NCBI GenBank assembly: GCA_037576215.1
Contig: JBANDB010000005.1
Span: forward strand, 6,414,905 to 6,478,904
Source of the DNA: Armillaria gallica
Lineage: Eukaryota; Basidiomycota; Agaricomycetes; Agaricales; Physalacriaceae
Reading direction: 5' to 3'
DNA length: 64,000 nt
Part shown: piece after piece, positions 21,965 to 33,667 of the stretch
How the letters are laid out: each line of letters opens with the position of its first letter
Numbering within the stretch: position 1 is the stretch's first letter
Made by a program: the position numbers and the translations under genes
The notes under the pieces: generated by a model
The model's input: only the letters and a program-made list of their open reading frames with translations
The model's database searches: none
What the model was told of the DNA's origin: nothing

Positions 21965-24900
21965 ATGAGGGTTCTATCATTCTGTACAGGGATTGAAGAG
22001 AGTGACGATAAGAGAAAAGTCCATTGCACTGCTTGTAAAGATGAAGATCCTACTGGCTTTGGTCAATGGATCAACCGCAAATCGCTCAAGAAGCATCTTG
22101 ATTCTCCATCTCATCATAACCATGTCTTTCATCGCGAAGCAAGACACCGAGAGCAAGAGGTGTTGAAAATTCGTCAAAAGCACACATATGGTGTACCCGG
22201 AATATGTCTGGATAATGACATTCAAGATCCTATGCCCAAGCCGATCCACAGTCTTTTTCATGATGCTGAGATGACACAGTTACCGAGCAACTCAATAACT
22301 GATCCAATGCCAATCTATGATGCAGAAGACATGATTCCACAGCTACTCGGACCCAAAAACCATACTTGTTCACCAGAAGAAGAATGCGAACAACTCCATA
22401 ATCAGTATCTCTCTCTTCTTCAAAAGGCTCTTGATTACCAAGGAGATAACTCCCTGGACTTGGAGAATGAAACTGAAATGGCTGAAGCGTACTTGTCTGA
22501 TGAACTTCAAGCTCTCAGTATGTCAATTTTGGTGCTATTATGCCTTATAACCAAACCATGACGTTGCTCTCAGATTTAGGCATGGGTATCACTTTGGATA
22601 ATGATGATAATCATGCCAATAGTGTTACAGAGGACTGTAACAATGATATAGCTATCTTGTCTCACAATGAGCATTATGCACCATATCCTAACAAAACCAT
22701 ATGTTTTTCAGTTTCTATCCCTCTTCTGAAGGTTAAAATACATCCAGACCCTTCTTCTTGATATTCTCGACAATCTACCATGTCTTAGAATGTCTGGTAG
22801 CCATATACAGATGGTTCTCTGGCTTCTTAAAGAGCTCAGTGTTCGGAATGTGCCAACTTTCAAAGCATTTTGGAAATTCCAAGCTGTATTGCGAGATATG
22901 TGTGGAAGCGAGCCAAAACTTCATACTTCCAGTCTTGGAAATCATTTCTATGTCAATGATATACGCGAGACAATTGCCAGGGTACCTTTTTATTGATTTG
23001 CTACAACACATTTGAGAAAGCTAATTATTTTCTTCAGGACTTTGCCAATCCTGAGGTAGTCTCGCATCTGCATCTCTATCCTGAGGAGACAGAAGGACCT
23101 ATCTCTGAGGTGTGGCAGGCTGAGTGGTGGAAGGAGTTTACACCATCTCAATTGACCCCAATGTTTTCATGAGGACTATGCCATTTCTATATCGAGGAGC
23201 TTTCACAGCTTAAAGATGGAACCTATGTTATCCCTCACTGTTGGATTGTACGGAAGAAGGAATTGCACGCAGATTGTTCAGTGGTTATTTGGACAGCGGT
23301 ACGTTATATTAGACTATGAGTCTGAGAGTCTGAGTTACAAGCTGATGTTTGACCTGACCTAGAATGGATGGCATCTGACTGAAACCAAGTGGGCCATTCC
23401 TGCCTCTGAGTTTGAATGGGATTACTTTGATATTTGTGCATGTATGGGAGACTCGCAGCCATTGAAATGGACAGGTATGTTAACATCTGGTTCCGACTGC
23501 AGTAGTAAGCTGATGCACCACCTTCTCCTGACTGCATACAGATAGTAGCCATGTGTCTGACATGCCAAACCAGTTACGCAAACTCGTTGGTGAAGATGAG
23601 GATCTGTATGTTGTGATGGTTCCACTCTGGTGCAACGATGTTTCAGGAAACAAATCAAAACAGTACAACAAGCATATTAACATCTATGCTTCAAATGGAT
23701 GTCTTCCTGGTCGCCTCCTTCAGCAAGAGTATTTTGTATGCTTTGTGGCTACTTCACCTCATGCTTCATCTCCAGAGCAATTTGCAGCACTGCAGGATCA
23801 TGTTAAGTTCATGCTTTTCTGCCTGATTATTCATTCTGTATTCTGATTTGAAACTTTTCAATTCAATAGCGCAACTGAGAAAGAGCCTATTAGATGCTTC
23901 AATGCTCATACCAAACGGAAATGTGGTGTCATTCTGCATGTTCCGAGTCTGCCTGCTGATAACCCACAGCAATCTGAGGAGGCCAGCCATATGGGTGGAA
24001 ACGCAAATTGTGGCTGTCATAAATGCCAATAGGGTGGTCCACATGAATATACCGAATCTGATCATAGTTACCACTCAGCACATTATGTGAGCGAAATTTT
24101 AATTCTGGATTCGTCAGTGTTTAATACCAAAGCTGATGTTCTATTAAGGCTGGCATTGCTCGAAGCGCTCAGGAGATCAAGGATACTCTGGAGAAACAGT
24201 TACGGCAGGCAATGTTTGGGATTGACAAGTGTGTTGAAGAGATGCAAACGGCCACTGGAACCAAAGATAAGGTCACACAATACTGGATTGAACAGCTACT
24301 CTCGAAGGCAAAGTCAATGTGAAATGACAATCCCAATCTTACACCAGAAGAGATTGTGAATGATCTGCAAAAATGGCTGGATGATCAGCCAGGGGATAAA
24401 ATGAATCCGCTCTTGGATATTGCAGGTATGACATTATACTCCTCTTTACAGTCAGGGTTTATCCTTCTGACTCAGAAATTGAAGGTCTCGATCCCTCTCA
24501 AGATATGCCTGTCAAGATTCTGCATACTATCCTGCTAGGTGTCATAAAATATGTATGGCATCATCTCAATACCCAGCAGTGGTCTGATCATGACCGAGAA
24601 CTATTTGCTATCTGCCTCCAGTCAACTGACATCAAAGGACTTACCGTTCCACCAATACAAGCATCCTACATGACACAGTATCAGAATAATCTCATCGGAA
24701 AGCACTTTAAGACCCTCATGCAAACGATGGTCTTTCATGTTCATGACATCACAACTCCTGCGCAATTTGCTCTCATCAGAGCAGTTGGTGCTTTGGGTGC
24801 CCTTCTCTGGATTCCTGAAATCAATAACATGGACCAGTTTCTTGTGAGTCTCAAATTCACCAGTTGCTCTGCAAATTGATTATTAAACAGGATGACCTCG

Positions 24901-26387
24901 AAATTCTCATTGGAAATGTCTTAGATGCATTTGGCGATGTTGAACCATCGCGGATCCTTGTCAAGATAAAGCTCCATCTTCTCCCTCATTTGATAAACGA
25001 CATCCATCGATTCAGGCCTGGTATTTGTAACTCAACTGAGGTTTTCAAAGGATTTAACACGGTTTTTTGTCTATGCTCTATTTTCAGCAATCGTCAGGCT
25101 CCAAGTCATGATATTGCTCGCAAATTTGCATCTATGGATGGGGTCAAGCATCTGCTGAGTGGAGGATATTACTGGTCAGAAAGCAAGAACAATTGGGTAC
25201 AAGCTGGAGAATTGGTGTTAAAGATTCTGCATTCCGTGCGGATCATTCAGCATCACTTAGGCTGGGTACCTCCCTCTAAGATTCAGCCTGGTACTATACT
25301 TATTATCTTTTATCATTCATCTATTCACTACTTCCAAGGTATCATCCATCCAAAATCAAAGAGAAAATATCTGTCTCTGCGCTGGGACTCAACACATGCA
25401 TCAGCATATCCATTTTGTCACCTCCTCCATGAGTCATCGGACATTGTTATACCATCTCCAGACAGTCTATGGAGACCTGGTGAATCTGTTCAAGCAGTAA
25501 ATGGAGACCGAGTTATACTGGGATCATGGGTATTTGTGCAGGATCTTATAGTAAGAAAACACATCTTTGAACCAGGTCTTCTTCAACTCACATCATGCTC
25601 TGTAGGGAAAAATCATAACTGGACATATCTGCGAGCTCCTTGTGAACAAGGATGACAAGTCAGAACCTAATGCAAAACCATCAACTTGGGATCAGCTTGC
25701 AACTATTGAAACATTTGTCTGTGGGAACACGCTGCATCCAGATTATGGGTTCCCGATTCTTTGACACCCAACTGGCCCTGAAATTTTGGATGGTATGCTC
25801 TCATACACTGTCGTCAATCCAGATGTAAGTGGTTGCTGGTTCCTTTTCCAGGCTCTAGAAGTATCTCAATGCCTTATTCACAGAGAATTCTTTTTGTATT
25901 CTCTGCTCAGCACGACTGTTGCCTAGCGCAGTGTATGCCTTCTTCACTGAAGGCCCAAGTACAAGAATGACAGATCACAGATCTAGTTGATAATCATATT
26001 TCTCATTCTGACGACGATAATTTTGTTATCAACATGTGTGGTCTTCATAATGCCATGGAGCTATGGCGATTCCTTCCTTGACATCTTATTCAACCGGTCC
26101 CTATGTATATGGATTGACAAAGGCATCACCATGAAGTTGCAATACGACTGCGAGAGAGCCAGACTGTGAAGCGAAAGAAGACCAGCGAGAGAAGGAAAGC
26201 TACAAATGCTGCCAAAAAAGTGAAGAAACTTATGGCAGCCAGGGATCGGGACCAAGGATTAACAGATGAAGAGCCTGATGAAATCGAGCATGAAGATGCT
26301 GAGATGTCAGAAGAAGAAAGCATGTTACAACCGGAAGAGCAGGCTAAGAAGCGTAAGCATAGAGGAGATTTAACCCAGTCAGCTTGA
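21965..26387 (+). pseudogene. Large transposase-like gene of a multicopy agaricomycete family, inactivated
   Basis: This multi-exon frame starts with a zinc-finger-like Cys-x2-Cys...His-x5-His segment (HCTACKDEDPTGFGQWINRK, then KKHLDSPSHH). It continues through LRMSGSHIQMVLWLLKE, KLHTSSLGNHFYVND, DEDLYVVMVPLWCNDVSGNK, LLQQEYFVCFVATSPHASS, VKILHTILLGVIKYVWH, LLPHLINDIHRFRPG and NRQAPSHDIARKFASMDG. It ends in a basic then acidic tail (26166-26387, KRKKTSERRKATNAAKKVKK) that looks like a nuclear localisation signal. I know this family as very abundant in Agaricomycetes; it is probably the element's transposase, but its catalytic residues are not established here. At least three in-frame stops occur (near 23170, 24030 and 24320), each explicable by C-to-T, so the copy looks dead. 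Introns are about 45-57 nt, for example 22518-22573. A possible upstream first exon begins at ATG 21906. Confidence 0.6.
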
Positions 26388-26785
26388 GTGTATTCATTTA
26401 TGATCCTAAATACATTCAAGACACACAATACTTCATATATATATCCAATGCTAAACGGAAGGATAGCTGTCTTCACTTGCATTCTGAGAGCAGCAAGAAT
26501 GACGTCTGTGTTTAACAAAGCCAGAAGGAGCCTATAGGTTCCGGAATTCAGTATCAAGTCAAGAAAAGCACAGATAATATGATGTATGCACCATATGTGG
26601 ATCAAAAATGCCCTCGATAGCTGAGTATGACCATTTGACTGATGTGATGGAATTTGCAGTCGCAGCTGAATTGGTGGTTACTTGTACCTTTACTTTTGCA
26701 ATTTTGGTAAGCCGTGCTACCTCGGCCCTTTGAAGTGCTTGTGCTTCAGAATATTTAGCATGGGCCTGGCGACATGAAGAATATT

Positions 26786-27371
26786 CAGAGAGAAAGAAGA
26801 CATGTAAGAAAGAAATAACGCACTGCCAAGACTCCCTGATTCAACGTCAAAAAGTCATCCTGTGAGTCAAGGATAAGATCTCCATCTTCCACTCCAAATC
26901 GATCATGCTGCACTTCAAGAAAGTCACAGCGAAACCAAGCGTATGAGGGAGTAGGCCACCTGAACTTTCCTGTACGCTGCTTCACTGGAGTTCCAACAAG
27001 CCCAACCTCACAAGCACGGTTCCATTCGCCTGGGTTTTTGATTCACTTTGTGTAGTACAGGTCACAAGTCTGGCTTTCAGAGTCATCAATGGAATGGTCA
27101 GGGCTTTGGTCCGAGTCGTCGTCCGAATCAGCGGCTGGTGTGCTTGTGTTTGAGCATGCAAGAGTCACAATGTTTTCTGAAGGTTGAGTCGGCACTGCAA
27201 TTTTCAGGATCACTGTCTAAACACGAAGATGAGTTTAACCGTTGATGCTATATAGATTAGGATGAGAATTCACTGACATACTCCCCAGGACTTAATCCAC
27301 TGATGTTGACAGTGACATTACTGCCACTTGCGGTGACTCCAGGTTGATTGCTCGAGACGTTGACAGACATG
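26786..27371 (-). CDS. Third gene of the 8 kb element, hypothetical
   Basis: On the minus strand, ATG at 27371 opens MSVNVSSNQPGVTASGSN... A GT-AG intron seems to follow near 27285. Next comes an acidic Asp/Ser-rich segment (ADSDDDSDQSPDHSIDDSES), then a conserved-looking block VGLVGTPVKQRTGKFRWPTP, SYAWFRCDFLEVQ and DGDLILDSQDDF. I recall similar blocks beside this transposon family in other agaricomycetes, but know no function. The exon joins do not resolve into a single clean frame, so the copy could be functional with different splicing, or broken. It lies about 270 bp inside the right terminal repeat and is convergent with the large gene. Confidence 0.4.
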
Positions 27372-27625
27372 ATGGGTGCATGAGAGAAAGCAGAGTGAAG
27401 CACCAACAGAAACCGTACATTGCCAGAGCTTGCCCAATGACATCAGACTGGAGTCGAGCAAGTAGAGTGAGAACAATGTCGTTAAAACGTCAACTAGATG
27501 TAATGCTGCTGTTGGTGTGACATCACAGCTGGTTTGTCACTCTGACGTCAAACATGGCTTATTCTTAAGTAAGTACAAAATCGTCTATTGACATCCAGAC
27601 TGCTATCTCTAGCTGACATCTTGTC

Positions 27626-27640
27626 AGGTTGGTGGTGTAT
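27626..27640 (-). repeat. Right terminal inverted repeat
   Basis: AGGTTGGTGGTGTAT is the exact reverse complement of 19665-19679. GACATC/GACGTCAA motifs occur several times in the 150 bp to its left, as expected of subterminal repeats. Confidence 0.7.
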
Positions 27641-28780
27641 TATATAAGACCATTCTTTTGTACACCTATAAATCATTCACTGTGCCTCAGAATGCTATTC
27701 TAAAATTGTGAAAATATTCATATAGCATATACAGCAATATAGAAAACTTTTATGCCAGACAGAATTATCAGGAACAATCAATGAGGAATACAAAATTCAA
27801 TATTAAGGTTTGATGTACAGAAGACCAGTTGATAACTGTACTAGGCAGTATTTCAGCTATATCACATGTAAGTTCCAGGTCTGTTTGATATGCTGTGAAT
27901 ACCTGGGCATATTGTCTCCTCTACATCTCATGGGTGATTTAGCTGTCAAATCAGGATATAAAATACTTGGTGCATACTTTCATAAGGTAGAGTATTGCAA
28001 GTTATGATTATAAGAGAAGTTTTTCTTATTGTTGAGGAAATTTCAGGAGAACTTCAATAAATTGAAAAAGAATCACAAAATGAAACACTCCAGCAGAACA
28101 AATCTTCTAGCCCTCCCTCATTTTTGGTCACTCTTCAAACTGAGAAATCAAATTCCAGATACTGCCCATGACCCTCATGGCTGACACAATAGTATAATGT
28201 CAAAGGGCCAGGTCCAGCTCCCTCCATGATGCACAAGGCATTACTGGACCATCAAGCTGGTACACCAGGTTGATCAGTCAGTCAGCTTCAAGGGGTTTTG
28301 AAAAAAATACCATATCAATTTTTTTTCTACACTAATTAGCTCAAACATGCATGAAAAAGCAATAATTGATAAAAGATTGAGATCTCACTGATAATATCAG
28401 CTCTGTAATTCTGTTGAACATTATCTCTGTGATACAGATGATGAAAGGATAGTTATTTGAGCTTGCTGATGAGGCAGATTTGGCATTCCGACAAGATCCA
28501 GCCAGGAGAGACTGGTTACAACCAGTAACTGCTGCTAACTGGGTGGCAGTGTGCTTACCAATACTGTATCACTGCTGAGGCCAGTACTGTTTTCAATTGT
28601 ACTATTAAAATATAATGCATAATGCAGGGCCAGTTGTGTTTCTCAAAAGTGTATGTGTAACATGTAATGTGGTGGTCAGTTTCAAGTTAGAAAGTGTTAT
28701 ATACATAAATTTCAAAAAAAACAAAAAAACTAAATAAAAAAAAACTAATTAAATTAGAAAAAATCTGTCTAAGGCCCATT
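27641..28780. other. AT-rich stretch without a gene
   Basis: Between the 8 kb element and the DDE pseudogene the sequence is AT-rich with poly-A tracts (for example near 28715-28760) and only short frames. No feature is supported. Confidence 0.4.
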
Positions 28781-28974
28781 CTCATCTCATCTTCATTGCT
28801 CTCACTGACATTGATGAACTCATTTGTGTCAATTTTATTGCCCTCCTTAGTATATGCCCAAATACCCTCTTCTGATGAAGCTACTGGAATCAGCTCATCA
28901 TCCCTTCTCTCGACTGCATTAGATTGTAAGGTATGCTTATTCCTTCCAAAAGTGATCTCAATTCCCAGCTCCTC

Positions 28975-31690
28975 TCAGATTACTGATTCTGCTAGAATAT
29001 CAGAGTCATTCATCAAATCTGGCATGAGGTTGTTCTTGGCAATGTCATCATCTACACTGTTAGACTCATCGAACTCATCAAAATGAATAGTGCCCATCCA
29101 ATTCTTAATTTCTGTTTGAAAATCAGGGTTGTTCTGGAGATATGTGTTCAAAGCTTTCAGTGTTTTATGGTCTGTGAGGCATGCCTCTAATAAGCACCAC
29201 TCCTTTGTGATGGATTTTTCCCAAGCCTGAAAAAATAAACTATCAGAGCTTGATTGTCCTAGGTAAATATTATGCACATTGCAAACAATTTGATGACCCT
29301 TAGCACCTGTCATTTGTTCATAGACTTTGACAAGTCCCCACACTGATGCATCTTGAAGTGCTGGATATGATGTTGTGATATTGACCTTCTCAAGATCAAT
29401 CTCTCATGCAACTTGTTCCCACTGCTGTTCAATCATGAAATAAAAGAGTTCTTGCTTCTGCTGATGCTTGATGATTCACTGGAGACCAACATCAGCTAGT
29501 TGGAACATCCCTGTGCAGTTACCCAGAACAAAGATAAGAATAACATTTGGATGCTCCTCAAAAACAAATGTTCAGAATGGTTGGCCCTTGTGAACAGGAT
29601 AGACGTCAATGAAGAGAGCACATTTTTGATCTTCATCAAGATCAGGGTCAGCCTCAATCACTCCTTTGACATATGGCACTAAGATCTCTTTGATCCACTC
29701 CTTCATTGTCTTCAGGGTACTGCAATGGCTGCATGGACTTGTTTCAGAAGCTGAAAAAGCAAAGTGGAACCCATAGGCAAGGGCCTCTTTTATTCCCCAT
29801 GCATTTTTCGATAGAAGGGACTTTGACGTTTTGCCCAACCAAACTTGCTGAAATGAAAGAAAGTCTCCTGCAGCTGTGCTAGCAACCAGAATTGTAAATG
29901 CATGCTTCTCATCCTTGGCTACAACATCAACTTGTCTAGCACCAGTATCATGAAAGGTATAGCTGTTGTTTGGAAGAACATAGACACCTTGTTGGTCCAT
30001 GTTAATTATAAGCTAATATTGCAGGTAAGTTATCTGATTCAGTTCTTCAACATGAATGCTTACTTTTGCTGGAATATCCATCCATTTCATAACATATACC
30101 AGGCAGAAAAAGGCTCATTCACAGAGATCTGAAGTGTTGACAGGAAGATGAGCTGCAGCTCTGGTGGCCTTTCAGGGTGACCATTTCATAACACTGTCAA
30201 AAAAATGACGAACAAAGAATTCAGAGCATTTGAATCCAGTGCTTGTCAGAAGATCAGGTGCTTCAGCCTCGATGATAGCAATCATGGTAGCACATCTGAT
30301 TGAGGAATTGATTGGGACTCCACTTTTTCGGTAGCTTGCCAAAGTTGTCATCAGCTTCGTCTTCAGATCTGGATAGCAATCCAAAATTCCTGCCCGACCT
30401 GTACCATGCAAGGAACTATGGTTCTTCACATTCTGGAGGGTTTTGTTGCTCCATCACTTTTCTCCTTTGACCCTATAACACTGAAATGTTCCCTTGTGGA
30501 GCTGGGAAAAGAATTGCTGGTAGGTACACTTCAAGTCATTTGAAGTTGCCATTGCCCTCCAGTCATTGCAAACCATAGCTGCAGCGATATGACACCACAG
30601 CAGGGGGTGGAAGTAGTTGACCTTCTCAGGCTTTGGCTTAACAATGGTACCTCCTTTTGTCCTGTTTTGATGCTGTCTCCAGGCCTGAGTATTAGGCCAA
30701 GATACACCAGCAACACTTGCTCTCATGATAACAAGTGCCTGTGAGGCAACATTTTGAGCTTCTGCACCTTGCATCAAGACCAAATTTGTTTCAATGTCTG
30801 AGTCATTATCCCCTTCCTTCTGGCGTGATCGAAACTTCCTTACTCTGAGTTTCATCTGCAACCTCTTTTGCTCAAGCCTTGCTTCCTGCTCCCATTCTTT
30901 TCATCCAGATTCTAGGTGTCTGTTCTTGGAAGTTTCCTTTAGCTGTGTCTAGAAAAACTGCCATTTCTGGTCTTCACTCCCCCACTTCTTCCAGCCCATA
31001 GCAGCAAGTGTAGACTGCTGTGCATTTTTTGCAGGTCCCTTCCACCTGCTTTCAGCTCTAGGCTTGGGTATACTTTCCACTGTACTGGTAGCTATGGCCA
31101 ATCCAGTATCAGACTCCAAACCCAAGTGAATTTTGATAACTGTTGGTGATGCTGATTTCTTTGCTTTTTTAGCAGGAGAATGACTGTTGGCAATGGAAGC
31201 TTGAGTCTTGAATGTTTGGATGATGGCAGTTGTATTGTCTGCAGTGTTATTGATCTCATTTTGTGCGTGCTTCTTGGGATTAGCCTTTGCTCCATCACAT
31301 TCAGCAGCAATGATCAAATGATCAAGCCACGTAGTCTTGAAAGCCTCTTGATCACTATTTGACATCACTTTCACAGTGCCCTTTATCATCTGGATCATCT
31401 CCTCTAATCTCTGGCCTCACTTCTTGAAGTGAATGACATGCTCGGGTCCTCACCATGTCTCAAACACAACTTCAAGGCATTGTGATACAGCAGCAAAGGG
31501 GCCACCATCTTCAAGGATGTCCGGGTTCAAAGAGAAATGATATGATGAGTCAGCTGGGTTCAGTGGAATGGTGTCACTATCAGGAAGACCATGCAAAAGT
31601 TTGCGAAGATGTTTGATACAAGATATCAGTGCCTGTGAAGGACCTGTAGGAGTTTTCGAAGGTTTTATAGACTTTCCCTTTGGCATCATA
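28975..31690 (-). pseudogene. DDE superfamily endonuclease transposase (DDE_1, pogo/CENP-B-like), inactivated
   Basis: Read on the minus strand, the pieces form one long gene. A basic N-terminus (about 31690, MPKGKSIKPSK) is followed by a region near YFHPLLWCHIAAAMVCNDW. Next is a helix-turn-helix-like part (LASYRKSGVPINSSI...). The DDE domain then shows the first Asp in MDQQGVYVLPN (about 30000), the second in CALFIDVYPVH (about 29595), and the region NCTGMFQLADVGLQ (about 29470) with the third. The C-terminus includes ALQDASVWGLVKVYEQM and acidic residues. Such proteins bind and cut transposon ends in the nucleus. At least seven in-frame stops interrupt it, mostly TGA where Arg is expected (for example SP*KATRAA and CE*AFF). 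The matching terminal repeats were not found. Confidence 0.8.
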
Positions 31691-31969
31691 GTAGAGGAAT
31701 GGAGCTGTAAGTGCAGCAGATATTTCATGTTCTTTATTTCTAAGTTATTTCTATTCTTGGAGTACTAGTAATGGTCACAGTACTGGAATTGTAGAACAAT
31801 AGCAATATTCAATTAATGCCACCCACAGTTTCCTATTTGCTGAAACATAGCATGTAACGCTACTACCAGTTTCAATCTCAAGGATGTAACACTGTATTGA
31901 GGGTTTCAACACTACAATTGAAGGAGGACATTTGGATTCTGAAAAAAAGGCACAGGTGAGCAGGTGCAC

Positions 31970-33663
31970 TGATGAGCCTAAGACTTTTGTGGCAATAGCA
32001 ACACCAACTTAGAATGAGATTGGTTAATTAATGTAGTGGCATGGCAATTAAGGCGATCATGTGTGTGAGAGGGTTTGGGGCACCTCCATGTAGTAAATCA
32101 ATTCCTCTATATGCAAGAATACACTGCAACTTTAAGTCTGCGAAGTAGTACTACTTGGTAGTCAAGTACTAGATGCTAAGGCTATAAGCTGGTAGGGTTC
32201 TCTCAAAATGAGAGGGAACAGAAGTGGTATGATGTGAATACCATGGATCCATATGTGAAAACACAAGATGAGACTAGAAAACGTCATGCAACAGTAATCT
32301 GAGAGGGGTGAATGATGGGAGATAGACTAAATGGTCGACAATAGTCTATGAGTGAACAAGGCGATGGGACAACAGAGTGGAGACTGTGTGTGGCAAGAGA
32401 AAATGTTGAACGAGTGGTGCTGGGGGTGGAATGGTGAGAGAAAACATGGAACTACGAAAACTGGCAATGATACTGGTCCTATATGATGTGATGGTGCTAT
32501 GTCGATGTTGAAACTGGTTTGGTACTGAAACGATCCTATCCTATGTCAAACTAACCTTCAAGTCCACTTGAGGGACTGATACTATATGAAAACTGGCTGA
32601 AACTGATCCTAAGTCTGCTCAGAGAATACCCAAGTGGGCAATGATAACGATGGTGAAAGAGAAATGGTAAAAACTCCAATGGTGCAAAAGTGAAACAATG
32701 ACGGCCTATAAAAGATAAACGTGGGTGAGGTATGGCATGGCAATCACGTATTGGCACAGTATGAGCATTCGCCAATAGTGTTAAGAGTGAAGAGCACATA
32801 GCAAAGGACTCTTCACAGTCAAAAACCATGGAATAAATCTGGTGAGCTTAAGAGTCGATGTGCAATCGAGAATATGCTGGGGTAAATGGTATATTGCCAT
32901 AGAACAGTGAATAGATGTGGTTTACTGGTGATAGACTAGTGTGTGACGATAATTGATGTAGTCTGGGGTCAACTAGAGATGAACTGCTTTGTAACTATGT
33001 TTTCTAGCTAGTTTTTATACTAAAAGTATGAATTTATAAATAGAGTAACTAATGCAAGACTTAGTAAGGCTGTAAGGCCTTAGCTTTGTAAAAATCATAG
33101 GCAACATATGGTCTTTTGGCTTCTGAAGTAACAGCAGCTTGTTGACATTGCCTTATATAGATGAGAACCATATGGTTTTGCTGAGCGATGCATGGATTGT
33201 TAGGTACTGTTTAGCTGTGGATTACTGAGCAATAGTTGTCATACTGAGGAGTACGCATGGGGTAACATTTTCTTGAGGCCTTGGCGAAGTAACAGCCTTA
33301 GTAAACATGGTCTGTAGTTGCTGTAGCTGCAATTGCCATAGCTGAGAGGGTACTCACACCAATCACATCATTTTCATTAAGTGATCAATGAGCACATCAA
33401 CTGGGTGCTTCTGAGTGATGCATCAATTCTGTATTGGGATGATTGTCAATCAAAGGTGCCTTGCCGTGATGAAGTATGGCAATTACAATGCATGACAAGA
33501 TGGGATGAATAACAAAGTGTATAAGGAGTGGTTGCCATAGGATGAAAGTGGTATCAATGTGCATGCAATCATTGGTTTCCTGAAAGGCCATTGAAGGGAC
33601 AGTAACATTAATTAGCAGGCAAAATCCGTGAATTCTGAGCATACAGAGCCTGGAGGCTCATCA
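31970..33663 (+). mobile_element. LTR-like element family B, copy 3 (complete)
   Basis: This 1694 bp element runs from TGATGAGCCTAAGAC to CCTGGAGGCTCATCA. Its flanks gcac (31966-31969) and gcgc (33664-33667) form a 4-bp duplication with one transition. It is colinear with copies 1 and 2 and gives the uninterrupted reference for them. TATAAAAG lies at 32707 and AATAAA at 32832, an LTR-like order. A minus-strand frame of 68-92 residues (MVFDCEESFAMCSS...) recurs in copies 1 and 3 but is probably incidental, as it reads across the promoter. No internal retrotransposon region adjoins it, which suits a solo LTR. Confidence 0.8.
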
Positions 33664-33667
33664 GCGC

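Larger units (their letters stand above)
19668..27637. mobile_element. 8 kb DNA transposon with terminal inverted repeats and three genes
   Basis: The two ends carry a perfect 15-bp inverted repeat: ATACACCACCAACCT at 19665-19679 and AGGTTGGTGGTGTAT at 27626-27640. If the element proper starts CACC and ends GGTG, it is flanked by TA on both sides. Near both ends there are repeated GATGTCA/GACGTCAA motifs (about 19725-19830 and 27480-27620), like the subterminal repeats of CACTA-type elements. Inside are a divergent gene pair, 20312-21614 (minus) and 21965-26387 (plus), and a third gene at 26786-27371 (minus). Both large genes belong to families I know as multicopy in Agaricomycetes. I cannot assign the element to a named superfamily with confidence; the CACTA-like end structure is suggestive only. 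Confidence 0.65.

Noticed and set aside
21965..26387. Assignment of the large gene to the KDZ or Plavaka transposase groups
   Set aside because: The conserved blocks I recall for those groups (CxC clusters of KDZ; Plavaka core motifs) are not seen here. I left the superfamily open.
31966..33667. Family B as a CACTA transposon, because CAC precedes TGATG at two copies
   Set aside because: CAC belongs to the target duplication at those sites; the copy at 10243 is preceded by ctgt. The termini are TGAT...ATCA with 4-bp duplications.
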